Shown in pieces: positions 54,885-64,000 of a DNA stretch of 64,000 nt. The DNA is from Sclerotinia nivalis (lineage: Eukaryota > Ascomycota > Leotiomycetes > Helotiales > Sclerotiniaceae). The stretch spans positions 1,798,001-1,862,000 of the forward strand of contig JAPEIS010000002.1 in assembly GCA_029531795.1 (NCBI GenBank). Direction: 5' to 3'. The number at the start of each line of letters is the position of its first letter. The stretch's first letter is position 1. The notes beneath the pieces were generated by a model, which was not told the origin of the DNA, did not search any database, and was given only the letters and a program-made list of their open reading frames with translations. The position numbers and the translations under genes are program-made.

Positions 54885-57800
54885 TTATATAGGGAATCGA
54901 GGATATATATCTTGATAAAACCTTGTAGATTTGAACCAAACTATTAGTTTCGCTACTCCTTTTATGCTTCCCAAAAGATATAGGATGGTTTCAGATGGTG
55001 ATAACTTTGAAAGAGTTTTTTGAGCATTTCCAATTTTACAAAAGTAAAAACGAAAAGGGGATTTTCTTTTTCTATATGAGTATAATATATAAATATCTTC
55101 GTGATTGAAGCAATCGTGATATGCTACGAAATCGCTGTATTGAAATCTAACTACTAGAATATATTCTAGTATCATTCGATCAAAAGAAAGTATAATCGAT
55201 TTGTTGTTGTAAGTTATAAAAAGATTATTGTAGCTTTGTAATGCTGTAATTGTCCATAATTTAGTTCTTACTGATTTGATATTCGTTTTAATGATTCTTT
55301 TTAAGAAAACAAAAGTACAGATAGGATCAAATAGGAATAAAAGAATTGCTCCCTTTTTAGCTACTTTATTCGCTACTTTGTTTCCGGGGATATCCAAGTG
55401 CCCAAGAACCCATCGAATTCGAATTGAACCAGGGCAAGTATATGACAAACGGGGCTTGAAAGGCCAAGCTGTAGTTAGTTTGCAGAATTCTTCGAATATA
55501 GATTGAGAGGATCCAATAGAATGAAAGCCTAATCGTATAACAATTTCTAGATTATCTAAGAAAATCCAGAGGTCTATAACGAATCTAGTTGAGGGTAATT
55601 GTATTGTTGTTTAAGCACTTTTCAAAGTTGCAGCTGTTTCAGCATCGAAGACTTCAGTATTATAGTCTAATGAGAAAGTCTATCGATCTACTTGTAGATT
55701 GTATTGATAAATCACTGATCCATTTTCTGTAGTATTATTCAAAACTTTGCTTTTCGAATTATCGGAAAAGACTTGCAAATCATTTCTTGGAATCATAGAT
55801 ATAAATCTTTCGAAATCCTTAGCTATTTGTTTCTTTAAACGATCGAGAGGATTACCGATCTGGGTTTCTATGATAATATACGATTCTTTGTTTCTTCAAA
55901 AAGGAAAAGCAATTGGATTGATATATTCAGCTTTTGGAAAAGCTAAAATAATTCTTGAGAATCTTGATTCAGCAATTCTAGCTCTAGTTTTAGTTAGGAT
56001 ATTTTTGGTTCGAATTCGAAAGGGATGTTTAGGATCTAATCGAGTTGTTTGGGTAACAAAGTTTTAAGATATCAAATTTAGCTCAATCTCAGAAAACATC
56101 AGATTTGATTCCTTGTATAGAGCAACAGTATTAGTTATACAGAATACAAAAAGGATTACTCGAGTACTAGCTAATACAATCTTATTCAAAAGCTTTAAAT
56201 ATCTATCCATTTGATTCGAGATTGTAAAGTTTAGACTTCGTTTCCTAATTCGGCTAAGTTATCAGGTTTCGGTTGTAAAGTAGTATTTCTTCAGAATACA
56301 GATTGTAATTACTTTTTGAAACAAAATTGATAAAATGCTTCGGATTATCCTTTCAAGCGAATACAATGTATTTGCAATTGTAAAAGCTTTAGCTGAAAGG
56401 TTCTAGATATAAAGTTTGAAATTCAGTTCTTTATCGAAGTAAATCCCCAATCATCTTAATAGGTTTGGTTTCTTCATTATTGAAAGATTTTCTGTATGGA
56501 TAATAAAACTTTCGATACCTTTCTTGAAATCTTTGAAAAAATGAATCAGTTCAGACTTTATAGAATCGAAAATGATCCCTTCAGATTTACCTCAATCCAA
56601 AACCTTTAACATTTCGGATTGTAATTGATTATAATTAGATTGTAAATTTGAAGAAAAAGCTATTAATACAATATCGTTTGTATATCCAAATTTTCGAGTA
56701 GAATTATCTAACCAAAACAAAAGGGCTATATAAAGTATGAAAAGAATAGGCGAAATTGGGGAGCTTTATAGCAAATCATATTCAATACTAGTATTGGGCT
56801 TTGTTTTGTTATCAAGTTGAATACAAATTGTTCGATTTGTAGAGAACGATTGTATTCATCGAATTAGATTATCAGATTATCTTTGTTCCCTAAATCAACA
56901 AACCAAATGTTTTGGGAGAATAGTATCAAAAGCACCTTTGATATCTATAGTTAATAAGATAATTTTAGAATCTGAATTCAAAATCATTTCCAAATCATAT
57001 GTAAGGCAAATTGTAAGATTGATTGATGAACGCAGGAGAAGTATTCCGAATTGTTGTTTGGTTAGTATTTTGAGGGTTATAGTAATCCAGAATATTTTCT
57101 TTGTAATCAAATATTCGAGATCTTTTTCTAATACTGAAAGCAGGGTTATTGGTTTATAGGATTTAGGGTTTGTGTGATCTGATTTGTTCGGTTTCGGAAC
57201 GATGGTTACAATCGCTGATCGGAAGTATTTAGAGTGGTGACCTATTTCGAGGCATTTTTGAAAGAGTTGTAAGATATATGGTTCGATTAGTGGCCATGCT
57301 AATTGTAGGATCTTGGTAGGGATCTCGTCTATTCCTGGAGCTGTATTACCTGTACGAAGGATAGCAGTTTGAATATCCTGAATTGTGATAGCAGGAAAGG
57401 CAATTGAACGAATGGAAGTTGAAGGTGAATCAAATGGGATATCGTTAACTTCAGCTGTATTGGTCAGCAGATTATTGATGAGTAGATCTTTTTTAGTTTG
57501 AATTGTTGTAGCAAAAGAATGATTTAAAGGATCTATTAGAGGAGGAGTTCGATATGTTCTAGTTGATTGATGCCATTTTGTTATTTTAAAGATATCTTTT
57601 ATTTCCTTGATTGAATCAAGTTTAGAAAACCAGAATTCTTTTTTCACTTTTTTGATAACCTTTCGAAGATTTTGTTTTGATTCTGAAGAGTTGTTCGTTT
57701 GGTTTTCTTGAATAGTTGTCCGGTAGGTTTCGTTTCATTATAATTGATCTATATTTCGGCCGAGTGATTTTTGAACTGATCCTATATATGCTGATTGTAG

Positions 57801-58640
57801 AACTTGAATAATATCTAAAGCTAATTTATTAAGATCTATGATTATGTTCAGAGTTAGTAGATTTAGATTCAATAGATTTTTTGTTAATAAAATAGAGAAG
57901 AGTTTTTTGTTTAATGTATTGATTCGGAGTCTTTGGATCGGGTTCTGAAACCTTGTATTCCAATTCAAAGTTGTCAATAAGGATCGATAATCGGAAGTTG
58001 TATCCAAATGCAATACAGAAGTTGTATTGGCTGTATATAATCCTGAAAGAAAAGCTAAATCGAGAACGTTGCTCAAATTGTGGATAGGTTCATCGATTGT
58101 AGAAAGAAAATTGAAAGAATTTGTATCTAGTCAGATTGTAAAAGATTCTGTAGAATTTGAATGTGAAGAACAAAAGGGATTCCATTTCGAATGATGAAGG
58201 TTTAGATCCCCTGCAAGAAGTGTAGAATTTAAAATATTTGAAGGTAAATCAAAGAGAGTTTGTATTGCTTGGTTTTCATTTGTACAATTTCTAGAAGTAT
58301 TATAAATATTAATGATTGTAAGAATAGAATCAATTAAAAATTGAATTTGTAAAAATAATAAATCCTGGAAGGATACAGACCGGAGCTGATTAGTTTGAAT
58401 GTCTGTATTTTTTCGGGTATAAGATATTACACGAGGTTGGGTTTCCTAATTGTCGAATGGTGTGAAAGTTTTATAAACAAAATGAGATTTAGTGATTCGA
58501 TATAAAATATCTGAAAATGTATAAGGTTCTTGAATCAGAATTATATCAATACAAGAATCATTGATTAAGGAAAGTGCTAATTCGTATGAAATAATGTTTT
58601 TAACTACATTAGTTTATAAAATAATCAATGGTTTAGAAGA
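54885..58640 (-). pseudogene. LINE D copy 1 ORF2 remnant
   Basis: Part of the endonuclease reads LDLAFLSGLY then LDTTSDYRSLLTTLNW at 57738-58076. The reverse transcriptase is open at 56895-57647: APGIDEIPTKILQLAWPLIE, then FRSAIVTIVPKPNKSDHTNP, then IILLTIDIKGAFDTILPKHL. RNase H spans about 55380-55770. The C-terminal end at 55448-54885 starts IRIRWVLGHLDIPGNKVANK, where the expected catalytic Asp (normally A-D-x-x-A) reads Asn. Stops lie between these segments. Domain order fits an APE-endonuclease LINE with RNase H, as in fungal Tad1/I-like elements. Confidence 0.82.
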
Positions 58641-58650
58641 TAATCTAGGA

Positions 58651-60030
58651 TTATATATTAAAAAGAATCGGAAGAGGAGGAGCTTTTAATGTTATGAAAC
58701 GATTAGAAAGATTAAAAGGGAATAATATCAATGAAGATAGTATCGAAGAAGTTCGAATTGGAATTGAAGGAACAATAGGTTCTTCTATAGGGGAATCGGC
58801 TTTTGGGATTCGAGAGCATTTTGTATTAGTATAAGTTCTAGCCTTAACTTCTTTTGAGGTTTTCTGAATAACTTGTTTTTCCGATTTGCTTTTGGGGCCT
58901 TTGTTAATAAGACAAAAAAGGCAATGTAGATCGTCTGCAGGATAGAGGCCTCCACAATGTAGACACCTCGTTAGGCAAGTATGAGTTGTATTGTATCGAA
59001 TTGAATGATTCTTTTCTGTATATTCGGTTGTATCACAGATTCGGTATCTTTCTGGACGAGAGCAAGTTTGAGTATTGTACCATTGAAAGTATCGAGTATA
59101 TTGGATTATCTTGGATTTGAAGATGATTTGGGAAATGTTAATTGTAATTCCTAGAATCCGAAGGTTCTTGAAAAGGGCTGTATATTGTAAAGCTGGAAAA
59201 CTCAAGAACCAAATAGAATTATACAATCCGGATTCTTTGCTTTGTATAGATTCAATTACTTGGATCGTTTGTTGTTCTGTATTATCGTTGATAGCATCGA
59301 GTATAGTTTCCGATTCGATTGGGACGATGATCAATTGTTATGAATCTCCCAGAATTGTAACGGTTCGTGGAATATAATTCAATCGATATGTAATCCATGA
59401 TTGTTGTTATTCGATTTTACAGGTTTCGAATACTTTTTCGATTATATTTGAAAGATTTTCTAAAGTTGTTAAGTTCGCTAGAGAGTTCGTATATAGTGCA
59501 AACCCAGTATTTATTGTTTGGACTTCTTTCAAAAGTTTAGTATCGTTTCCTAATTGTCCTTTCAATACACTAAATACAGCGAAAGAACCGGCTTTTCGAA
59601 TTGGATGATCGAATCCAATTCGAACAAAAAGGTGAATATCAATTTTGTGTAAGATTTGAGATTGAGTTTTGGATTGAGATCCGGTTCGGTTCCCAGTTTT
59701 TGGGTTTGTAGGTTGTATAATTGATAGTAAAGGAATCGCAGCCTTTTGAGTATAAATAAAATCCTTAAAATATTGGATTATAGAAAAGCCTCTTATAGGT
59801 TTAGCGATTTCAAACGCGAATACTGGTTGAAAGGTTTGTATATCAAGGCCAAGAAGATTAACAGAAGTTTTGATAGAAGGTTTGATAGATCAAGAAGGAT
59901 GAGATCCATTGATAAATACATCGAAATGCTTATTTGCTGTAAGAAAGATATCAGTACATAATGCAATCAAAGGTTTTCGAAGTTGGACAAGAAAAGCCCG
60001 AACTGCTTCGGTATTGAAATAGTCGTCCCA
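58651..60030 (-). pseudogene. LINE D copy 1 ORF1 (Gag-like, zinc knuckles) remnant
   Basis: 59334-58651 is open (227 codons) and contains an RNA-recognition-like region followed by CCHC-type knuckles: CSRPERYRICDTTEYTEKNH, then CLTRCLHCGGLYPADDLHC. The upstream part to about 60030 is broken by stops. This arrangement is typical of ORF1 of fungal and insect LINEs, which bind LINE RNA. Confidence 0.75.
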
Positions 60031-60247
60031 TAACGAAACAATAGAACTAAAAATCTATTAACCTTTATTTGCTCTATTAATAGCAATATTAACTGTATTA
60101 ATAAAGGCTTAAAAGAGGGAAAGAATCGAAGGGGCGGGAGGCATGGTGGCGGAAACGCGTCCGTACAGCACCTGCCGGGGCTGAAAAGTTTCGTTTTTAA
60201 ATCCTATAAATAATAAAAACGATCGATTAATCAATAAAACGTAATAA

Positions 60248-60288
60248 TAAACACATTTTTCGAAAAATTCAATTTTTCGAAAATGTTA
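60248..60288 (-). repeat. LINE D 5' inverted repeat built on TTCGAA
   Basis: On the minus strand the arms CATTTTCGAAAAATT and AATTTTTCGAAAAATG lie at the start of the element. Family A starts with an analogous pair, ATTTCGAAGAA / TTCTTCGAAAT. Confidence 0.7.
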
Positions 60289-60304
60289 TATAAGGTGATC
60301 GTAG

Positions 60305-61895
60305 TGTGTGTGTGTGTGTGTGTGATATTTTTCGTCCGAGGCTCTGTGCGAAGCACAGGCCTCAAATTCCCAATTGGGACAAAGGACGCCAGGGGAGGAA
60401 GGCCCCTGGGTTTCTAACTAGCTAATCTAAATTTACTAGTATTATATATGCTAAATGCTTCAGTAGGGTTTATATGATTGCCGTTGCGTATTGAGTTAAT
60501 CCCTTGGGTAGATATTTCAGCTGTCCTCCACAATACAGTTAGATCCCTCGATTCCTGATCTCCTCTCCTTCGTTATCGCAATCGAGCTTTTTAATATGGT
60601 TTTGTTAATATAAAGATTTTTTTTTTTTTTTTAAAGTTTATACAAACTCAATCTTTCCGAACCAAAACCCAACGCCTTATACAAAGAAAATCCAAAAAAA
60701 TAATATAAAATAAAAATAAAAATAAAAATCAAAACAATCCTTCAATCAATAAATTGTATAGGGAATCGAGGACATATATCCTGATAGAACCTTGTAGATT
60801 TGAGCCAAACTGTTAGTTTCGTTGTTCCTTTTATACTTCCCAAAAGATAGGGGATGGCTTCAGATGATGGTAACTTTGAAAGGGTTTTTTGAGCATTTCC
60901 AATTTTACAAAAGTAAAAATGAAGAGGGGATTTTCTTTTCCTACATGAGCATAGCATATAAGCATCTTCGTGATTGAAGCGGTCGTGATACGCTGCGAAA
61001 TCGCTGTGTTGAGATCTGGTTGCTAGGATATATCCTAGTATCGTTCGATCAAAAGAAAGCATAATCGATTTGTTATTGTAAATTATAAAAAGATCATTAT
61101 AGTTTAATGGTGCTGTGATTGTTTATAGCTTTGATCTTGCTAATTTAGCATTCGATTTAGCGATCCTTTTCAAAGAGGCAAGAGTGCAAATAGGATCAGG
61201 TGGGGATGGGAGTGTTGTTCCCTCTTTAGCTGCTTTGTCCGCTGCTTCATTTCCGGGGATATTTAGATGCCCAGGAACCTATCGGATTCGAATTGAACCA
61301 GGGCGGGTATGTGGCAAACGGGGCCTGAAAGGCCAAGCTGTAGCTAGTTCGCAGAATTCTTCAAATACAGATTGAGAGGATCCAGTGGAATGAAAGCCTA
61401 ATCGTATAGCAACCTCTAGGTTATCCAAGAAAACCCAGAGGTCTGTAGCGAACCTAGTTGAGGGTAGCTGTATTGCTGCTTGAGCACCTTTCAAAGCTGC
61501 AGCTGCTTCGGTATCGAAGACTTCAGCATTACAGCCTAGTGAGAAAGCCTGTCGATCCATTTGCAGATTGTATTAATAAATCACTGATCCACCTCCTGTA
61601 GCACCATCCAGAGCTTCGCTTTTCGAACCATCGGAGAAGACTTGCAAATCACTTTTTGGAATCGTAGATATAAACCTTTCGAAATCCTTAGCTGCTCGTT
61701 CCTTCGAACGATCGAGAGGGCCACCGATCCGGGTTTCTGTGATAATACGCGGTTCTTTGTTCCTCCAAGGGGGAAGAGCAATTGGATTGATATATTCAGC
61801 TTTTGGAAGAGCTAGGATAATTCTTGAAAACCTTGATTCGGCAGTTCTGATACCAGCTTTAGCTAGGATGTTTTTGGTTCGGATTCGGAGGGGGC
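60305..61895 (-). mobile_element. LINE family D, copy 2 (5'-truncated, 1,591 bp), adjacent to copy 1
   Basis: A perfect 13-bp duplication AAGGTGATCGTAG (60292-60304, 61896-61908), shared with the right duplication of copy 1. It contains the 3' hairpins and CA tail, the C-terminal part of ORF2 and RNase H. It is less decayed than copy 1. Confidence 0.93.
60742..61890 (-). pseudogene. LINE D copy 2 ORF2 C-terminal remnant (RNase H)
   Basis: The RNase H domain is readable in order on the minus strand: LQVFSDGSKSEALDGATGGG (first Asp, 61573-61690), NAEVFDTEAAAALKGAQAA (Glu) and LWVFLDNLEVAIRLGF (second Asp, 61279-61560). GSIRIR and the C-terminal region follow (61062-60742), with FNHEDAYMLCSCRKRKSPLH as a Cys/His-bearing end. 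Only a few stops interrupt it. Truncated, hence never autonomous. Confidence 0.8.
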
Positions 61896-61950
61896 AAGGT
61901 GATCGTAGGAACAAACAAGTACAGACCATATTAATATCAGATCATGTGAT

Positions 61951-62055
61951 GAAGCATTGAAGCTTCGAAGGCTCCCAACGCTCCTGGAGCATTGGAGCTT
62001 CGAAGGCTCCCGACGCTCCTGGAGCATTGGAACTTCGAGGGCTCCTAAGGCTCCC
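61951..62055 (+). repeat. 35-bp tandem repeat in the solo LTR, upstream of its TATA motif
   Basis: Three units beginning GAGCATTGGAGCTTCGAAGG and continuing with CTCCCGACGCTCCTG, each containing the palindrome AGCTTCGAAG or a variant. They lie just before AAGGTCTATATAAGCAGG, the probable LTR promoter. Confidence 0.85.
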
Positions 62056-62272
62056 AAGTACAAAGGTCTATATAAGCAGGATGGATTCCTTTATTTGTAG
62101 AACTTCGTGCTCAAGAATAATCATTAATTTAAACACTATAGTTACCATACAATACAATCGTTATATCTTCATTCTCACCAAGCCTCTGTTTGATCTTTAG
62201 TAGAAATCACCACGGCCTTTCTATAAGTCCCTTGATCGCTTCTTAGTGATAAAGGATTGTAGCGGCGTAACA

Positions 62273-62402
62273 CTAATCTGCATAGCTGCCTAAAGCACCC
62301 ATCCCCTATATAATCGGCGCTCTTCCTAGCACCTTCTTCCTTCTTCGTAGAATATCATCATATCTTAAAGTACCCAACCACCACCGTGATATGAGTATTA
62401 AA
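62273..62402. other. Short unassigned sequence between solo LTR and LINE 6
   Basis: 130 bp of mixed composition. It could be the internal edge of the LTR element or original target DNA. No primer-binding site or gene recognised. Confidence 0.3.
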
Positions 62403-64000
62403 GTGAATTTATTCCAATTTATTCATTTTGTATTGTATCTTAACAATGGGATTTATTGTATAAAAGGCGATATACCTTTCATTTCGAATATAACTCCTAA
62501 ATGATCTAATCCAAGATCAAGAAGAACTTACCAATCAAGTATATTAAATAATATAGCTTCTATAGCTAAAATAAGATCTAGTATACTTGGGTTTATTATA
62601 TTCGTTCGATAAAATGTACTAATATCTGATTCATTCATAATTATAAGATTATAATCTTCAAATTACTCAGTTAATTAATCGGCGTTTGAATTTTTGTTCA
62701 AAAAAGGGTCCCATTATAGATGATAGAAATTGAAATCTTCAACAAGGATAATATGATGAGAAAGAGAGGTATTGAAAAGGCATCGTTCAATAGTATATCC
62801 TTTTTCTTTTGCTTGATCGGCTTTGTTGTAGATATTTAGGAGTTGGATTATGTGATTTCCCTTTGAAATATCGATAATTTGTATATCAAGGTCTTTTGGG
62901 GAATCAGAAGTTAAAGCGATTAATGGCTTGAAGCTTTTCGAGATATAAGTTAGAGTACAGGGATAAAGGTTTGAAAGATGATTTGGAAAGAGTTGAGTAA
63001 AACTGGAATATATAATCGATCTAGTAGACGAGTAATCTTTTTCAGGATTTGAAAGGATCTACGGTTCTTGAATGAATATCAGATCGATATTAAGTTCCAA
63101 GGTCAATTGAAAAGTACTCTTGATAGTTTGAGGATTTTTATTTAAGTTAATTTGAAGGATACAAATATCGTTGTATAACATTAATTAGATTTCTTTATAG
63201 TTGTTTGGTATATTTTATAGATTTTCGAGTTTGTTTTATACTCTTCTTAATAATTGGTGCATTTAATTATAAGATATTAGTATGGTTTGCTTTTTGTTTG
63301 GCAAACTATACAGAAGTAACCGGTTGTAGAATGTTTGTTACTACAAAGTCTACAAGCAGGAGGTTTTCTACAATATAATTCTTAATGATCAAATCCTTGG
63401 CATTTTTGATATTGAGAGCTTGAAGAAGAGGAATAGAATTTTTCTATTTTCATATTGATCCTTACAATATATAATCTTTTTCGGATAGTCAATTCAGTTT
63501 CTCTTTCAATAGCAAAAACACTAATTATTGTTCCCTTTTTCTGAATCGATCATTTGGTTATCAAAGTAAACCAATAAAAAGTTCTTATTAAGAAAAAACC
63601 AATATTGAAGATCTTGATCTCATCTTTGATAAGATCTATACCTTTAGACCCTGAGAATTCCTTTATAGGGATTTTGTGAATAATCATTTTGTATCAGATT
63701 TGATTCTTTTGAATCTTTTCGAATTTTAAGAACTGGTCTCAAATTGATATCTTTTCTATAAGGAATTGAGAGGTGAATGGATTATTAGTAGTTATAATGA
63801 TATTGTTATTGATGGAAATGATAATAGCTGAGATAACGGAATCTTTGATTCTGGTTTTTATAAATGCTTCGTTTATTTGGTTTCTTATTATAAGAGAAGA
63901 AAAGGAATCTGGATTGAGAATAAAAGGATTGATAAGGATTAAATGTTTATTTGAACTATCTTCTTTCTTTTGTGATTTTTCCAAAGGATTTTGTTTATTG
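62403..64000 (-). mobile_element. LINE family A, copy 6 (5' part, runs off right edge)
   Basis: On the minus strand it matches LINE A from the middle of the endonuclease region back through the ORF1 zinc-knuckle area (CRLCSNKHSTTGYFCIVC-like at about 63290-63370) to the ORF1 helical region (63739-63984). It overlaps in homology with 53820-54358 of copy 5, so it is a separate copy. Its 3' half is missing on the left. Decayed by stops. Confidence 0.8.

Larger units (their letters stand above)
54440..60288 (-). mobile_element. LINE family D, copy 1 (full length, 5,849 bp)
   Basis: Flanked by TATAAGGTGGTTGTAG (54424-54439) and TATAAGGTGATCGTAG (60289-60304), a 16-bp duplication with two transitions. 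On the minus strand it runs 5' inverted repeat, ORF1 with zinc knuckles, ORF2 with endonuclease, reverse transcriptase and RNase H, then a 3' UTR with three hairpins and a CA repeat at the very end. Its sequence is distinct from family A. AT-rich and decayed in the coding part, GC-rich at 60120-60190. Confidence 0.9.
54359..62272 (+). mobile_element. Solo LTR (TGTTACG...CGTAACA, about 445 bp net) hosting two LINE D copies
   Basis: The outer ends TGTTACG (54359) and CGTAACA (62272) match those of the LTR at 20708-21909. Both share AAGGTCTATATAA and a GCTTCGTGCTCAAGA-type segment. The flanks (GTAGG and CTAAT) do not match, so no 5-bp duplication is visible. This suggests recombination or loss of flank. 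Two LINE D elements interrupt it at 54440-61895. Confidence 0.7.

Noticed and set aside
1..64000. A Starship-type giant cargo element
   Set aside because: I searched the readable frames for a tyrosine-recombinase captain and found none; nesting is explained by individual retrotransposons with their own duplications.

Overview
This window reads as a transposon-rich, probably subtelomeric stretch of a filamentous ascomycete (Pezizomycotina) genome. The evidence is short GT-AG introns (46, 69 and 73 nt), a RecQ-like helicase with an OrsD zinc-finger N-terminus (the fungal telomere-linked-helicase type), chromodomain Ty3/gypsy and Tad1-like LINE elements, and heavy C-to-T/G-to-A decay typical of repeat-induced point mutation (RIP). 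I see no bacterial operon, CRISPR array, rRNA or tRNA gene. No species is assigned.

Layout. (1) 1-17064: a helicase gene on the minus strand is cut in two by a 12,880-bp Ty3/gypsy element (4075-16954, target duplication GACAA). Its gag is open and its pol has one visible internal stop. The element is itself cut by a full-length LINE (4603-10568, duplication TCAATGGAGTCC). The two 303-bp LTRs of this gypsy element lie in INVERTED orientation, which is the most surprising structure in the window. (2) 17065-20624: a GC-richer island with one clearly intact host gene, an FAD-dependent monooxygenase-like protein (18978-20399). A 213-bp LINE tail has inserted into its upstream region. (3) 20625-35226: nested repeats, namely a LINE fragment holding a solo LTR that holds another LINE fragment, then a full-length LINE interrupted by a second gypsy element (23450-29079), a solo LTR of that family (30232-30444) and an 861-bp LINE-tailed element with a non-LINE body (30696-31556). 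(4) 35561-49592: an uncharacterised host gene with PPLYAQ-type repeats, split by a LINE (36970-48972) that contains another LINE (37463-43385), followed by a decayed C2H2 zinc-finger fragment. (5) 49593-64000: a short remnant with IDLTQ motifs, a 5'-truncated LINE, a solo LTR carrying two tandem insertions of a second LINE family (54440-60288, 60305-61895), and a third LINE remnant running off the right edge.

How the parts relate. The nesting was deduced mostly from matching target-site duplications (5 bp for LTR elements, 10-16 bp for LINEs). It gives a relative insertion order and sequence continuity across each insertion. Two LINE families are present. Family A (about 5.9-6.1 kb) ends in an AATC microsatellite preceded by a hairpin that differs between copies but keeps pairing. 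Family D (about 5.85 kb) ends in a CA repeat preceded by three hairpins. Both start with an inverted repeat built on TTCGAA. Nearly all LINE reading frames are destroyed by RIP-type changes, whereas the monooxygenase, the helicase core, gypsy-1 gag and the solo LTR at 30232 are well preserved.
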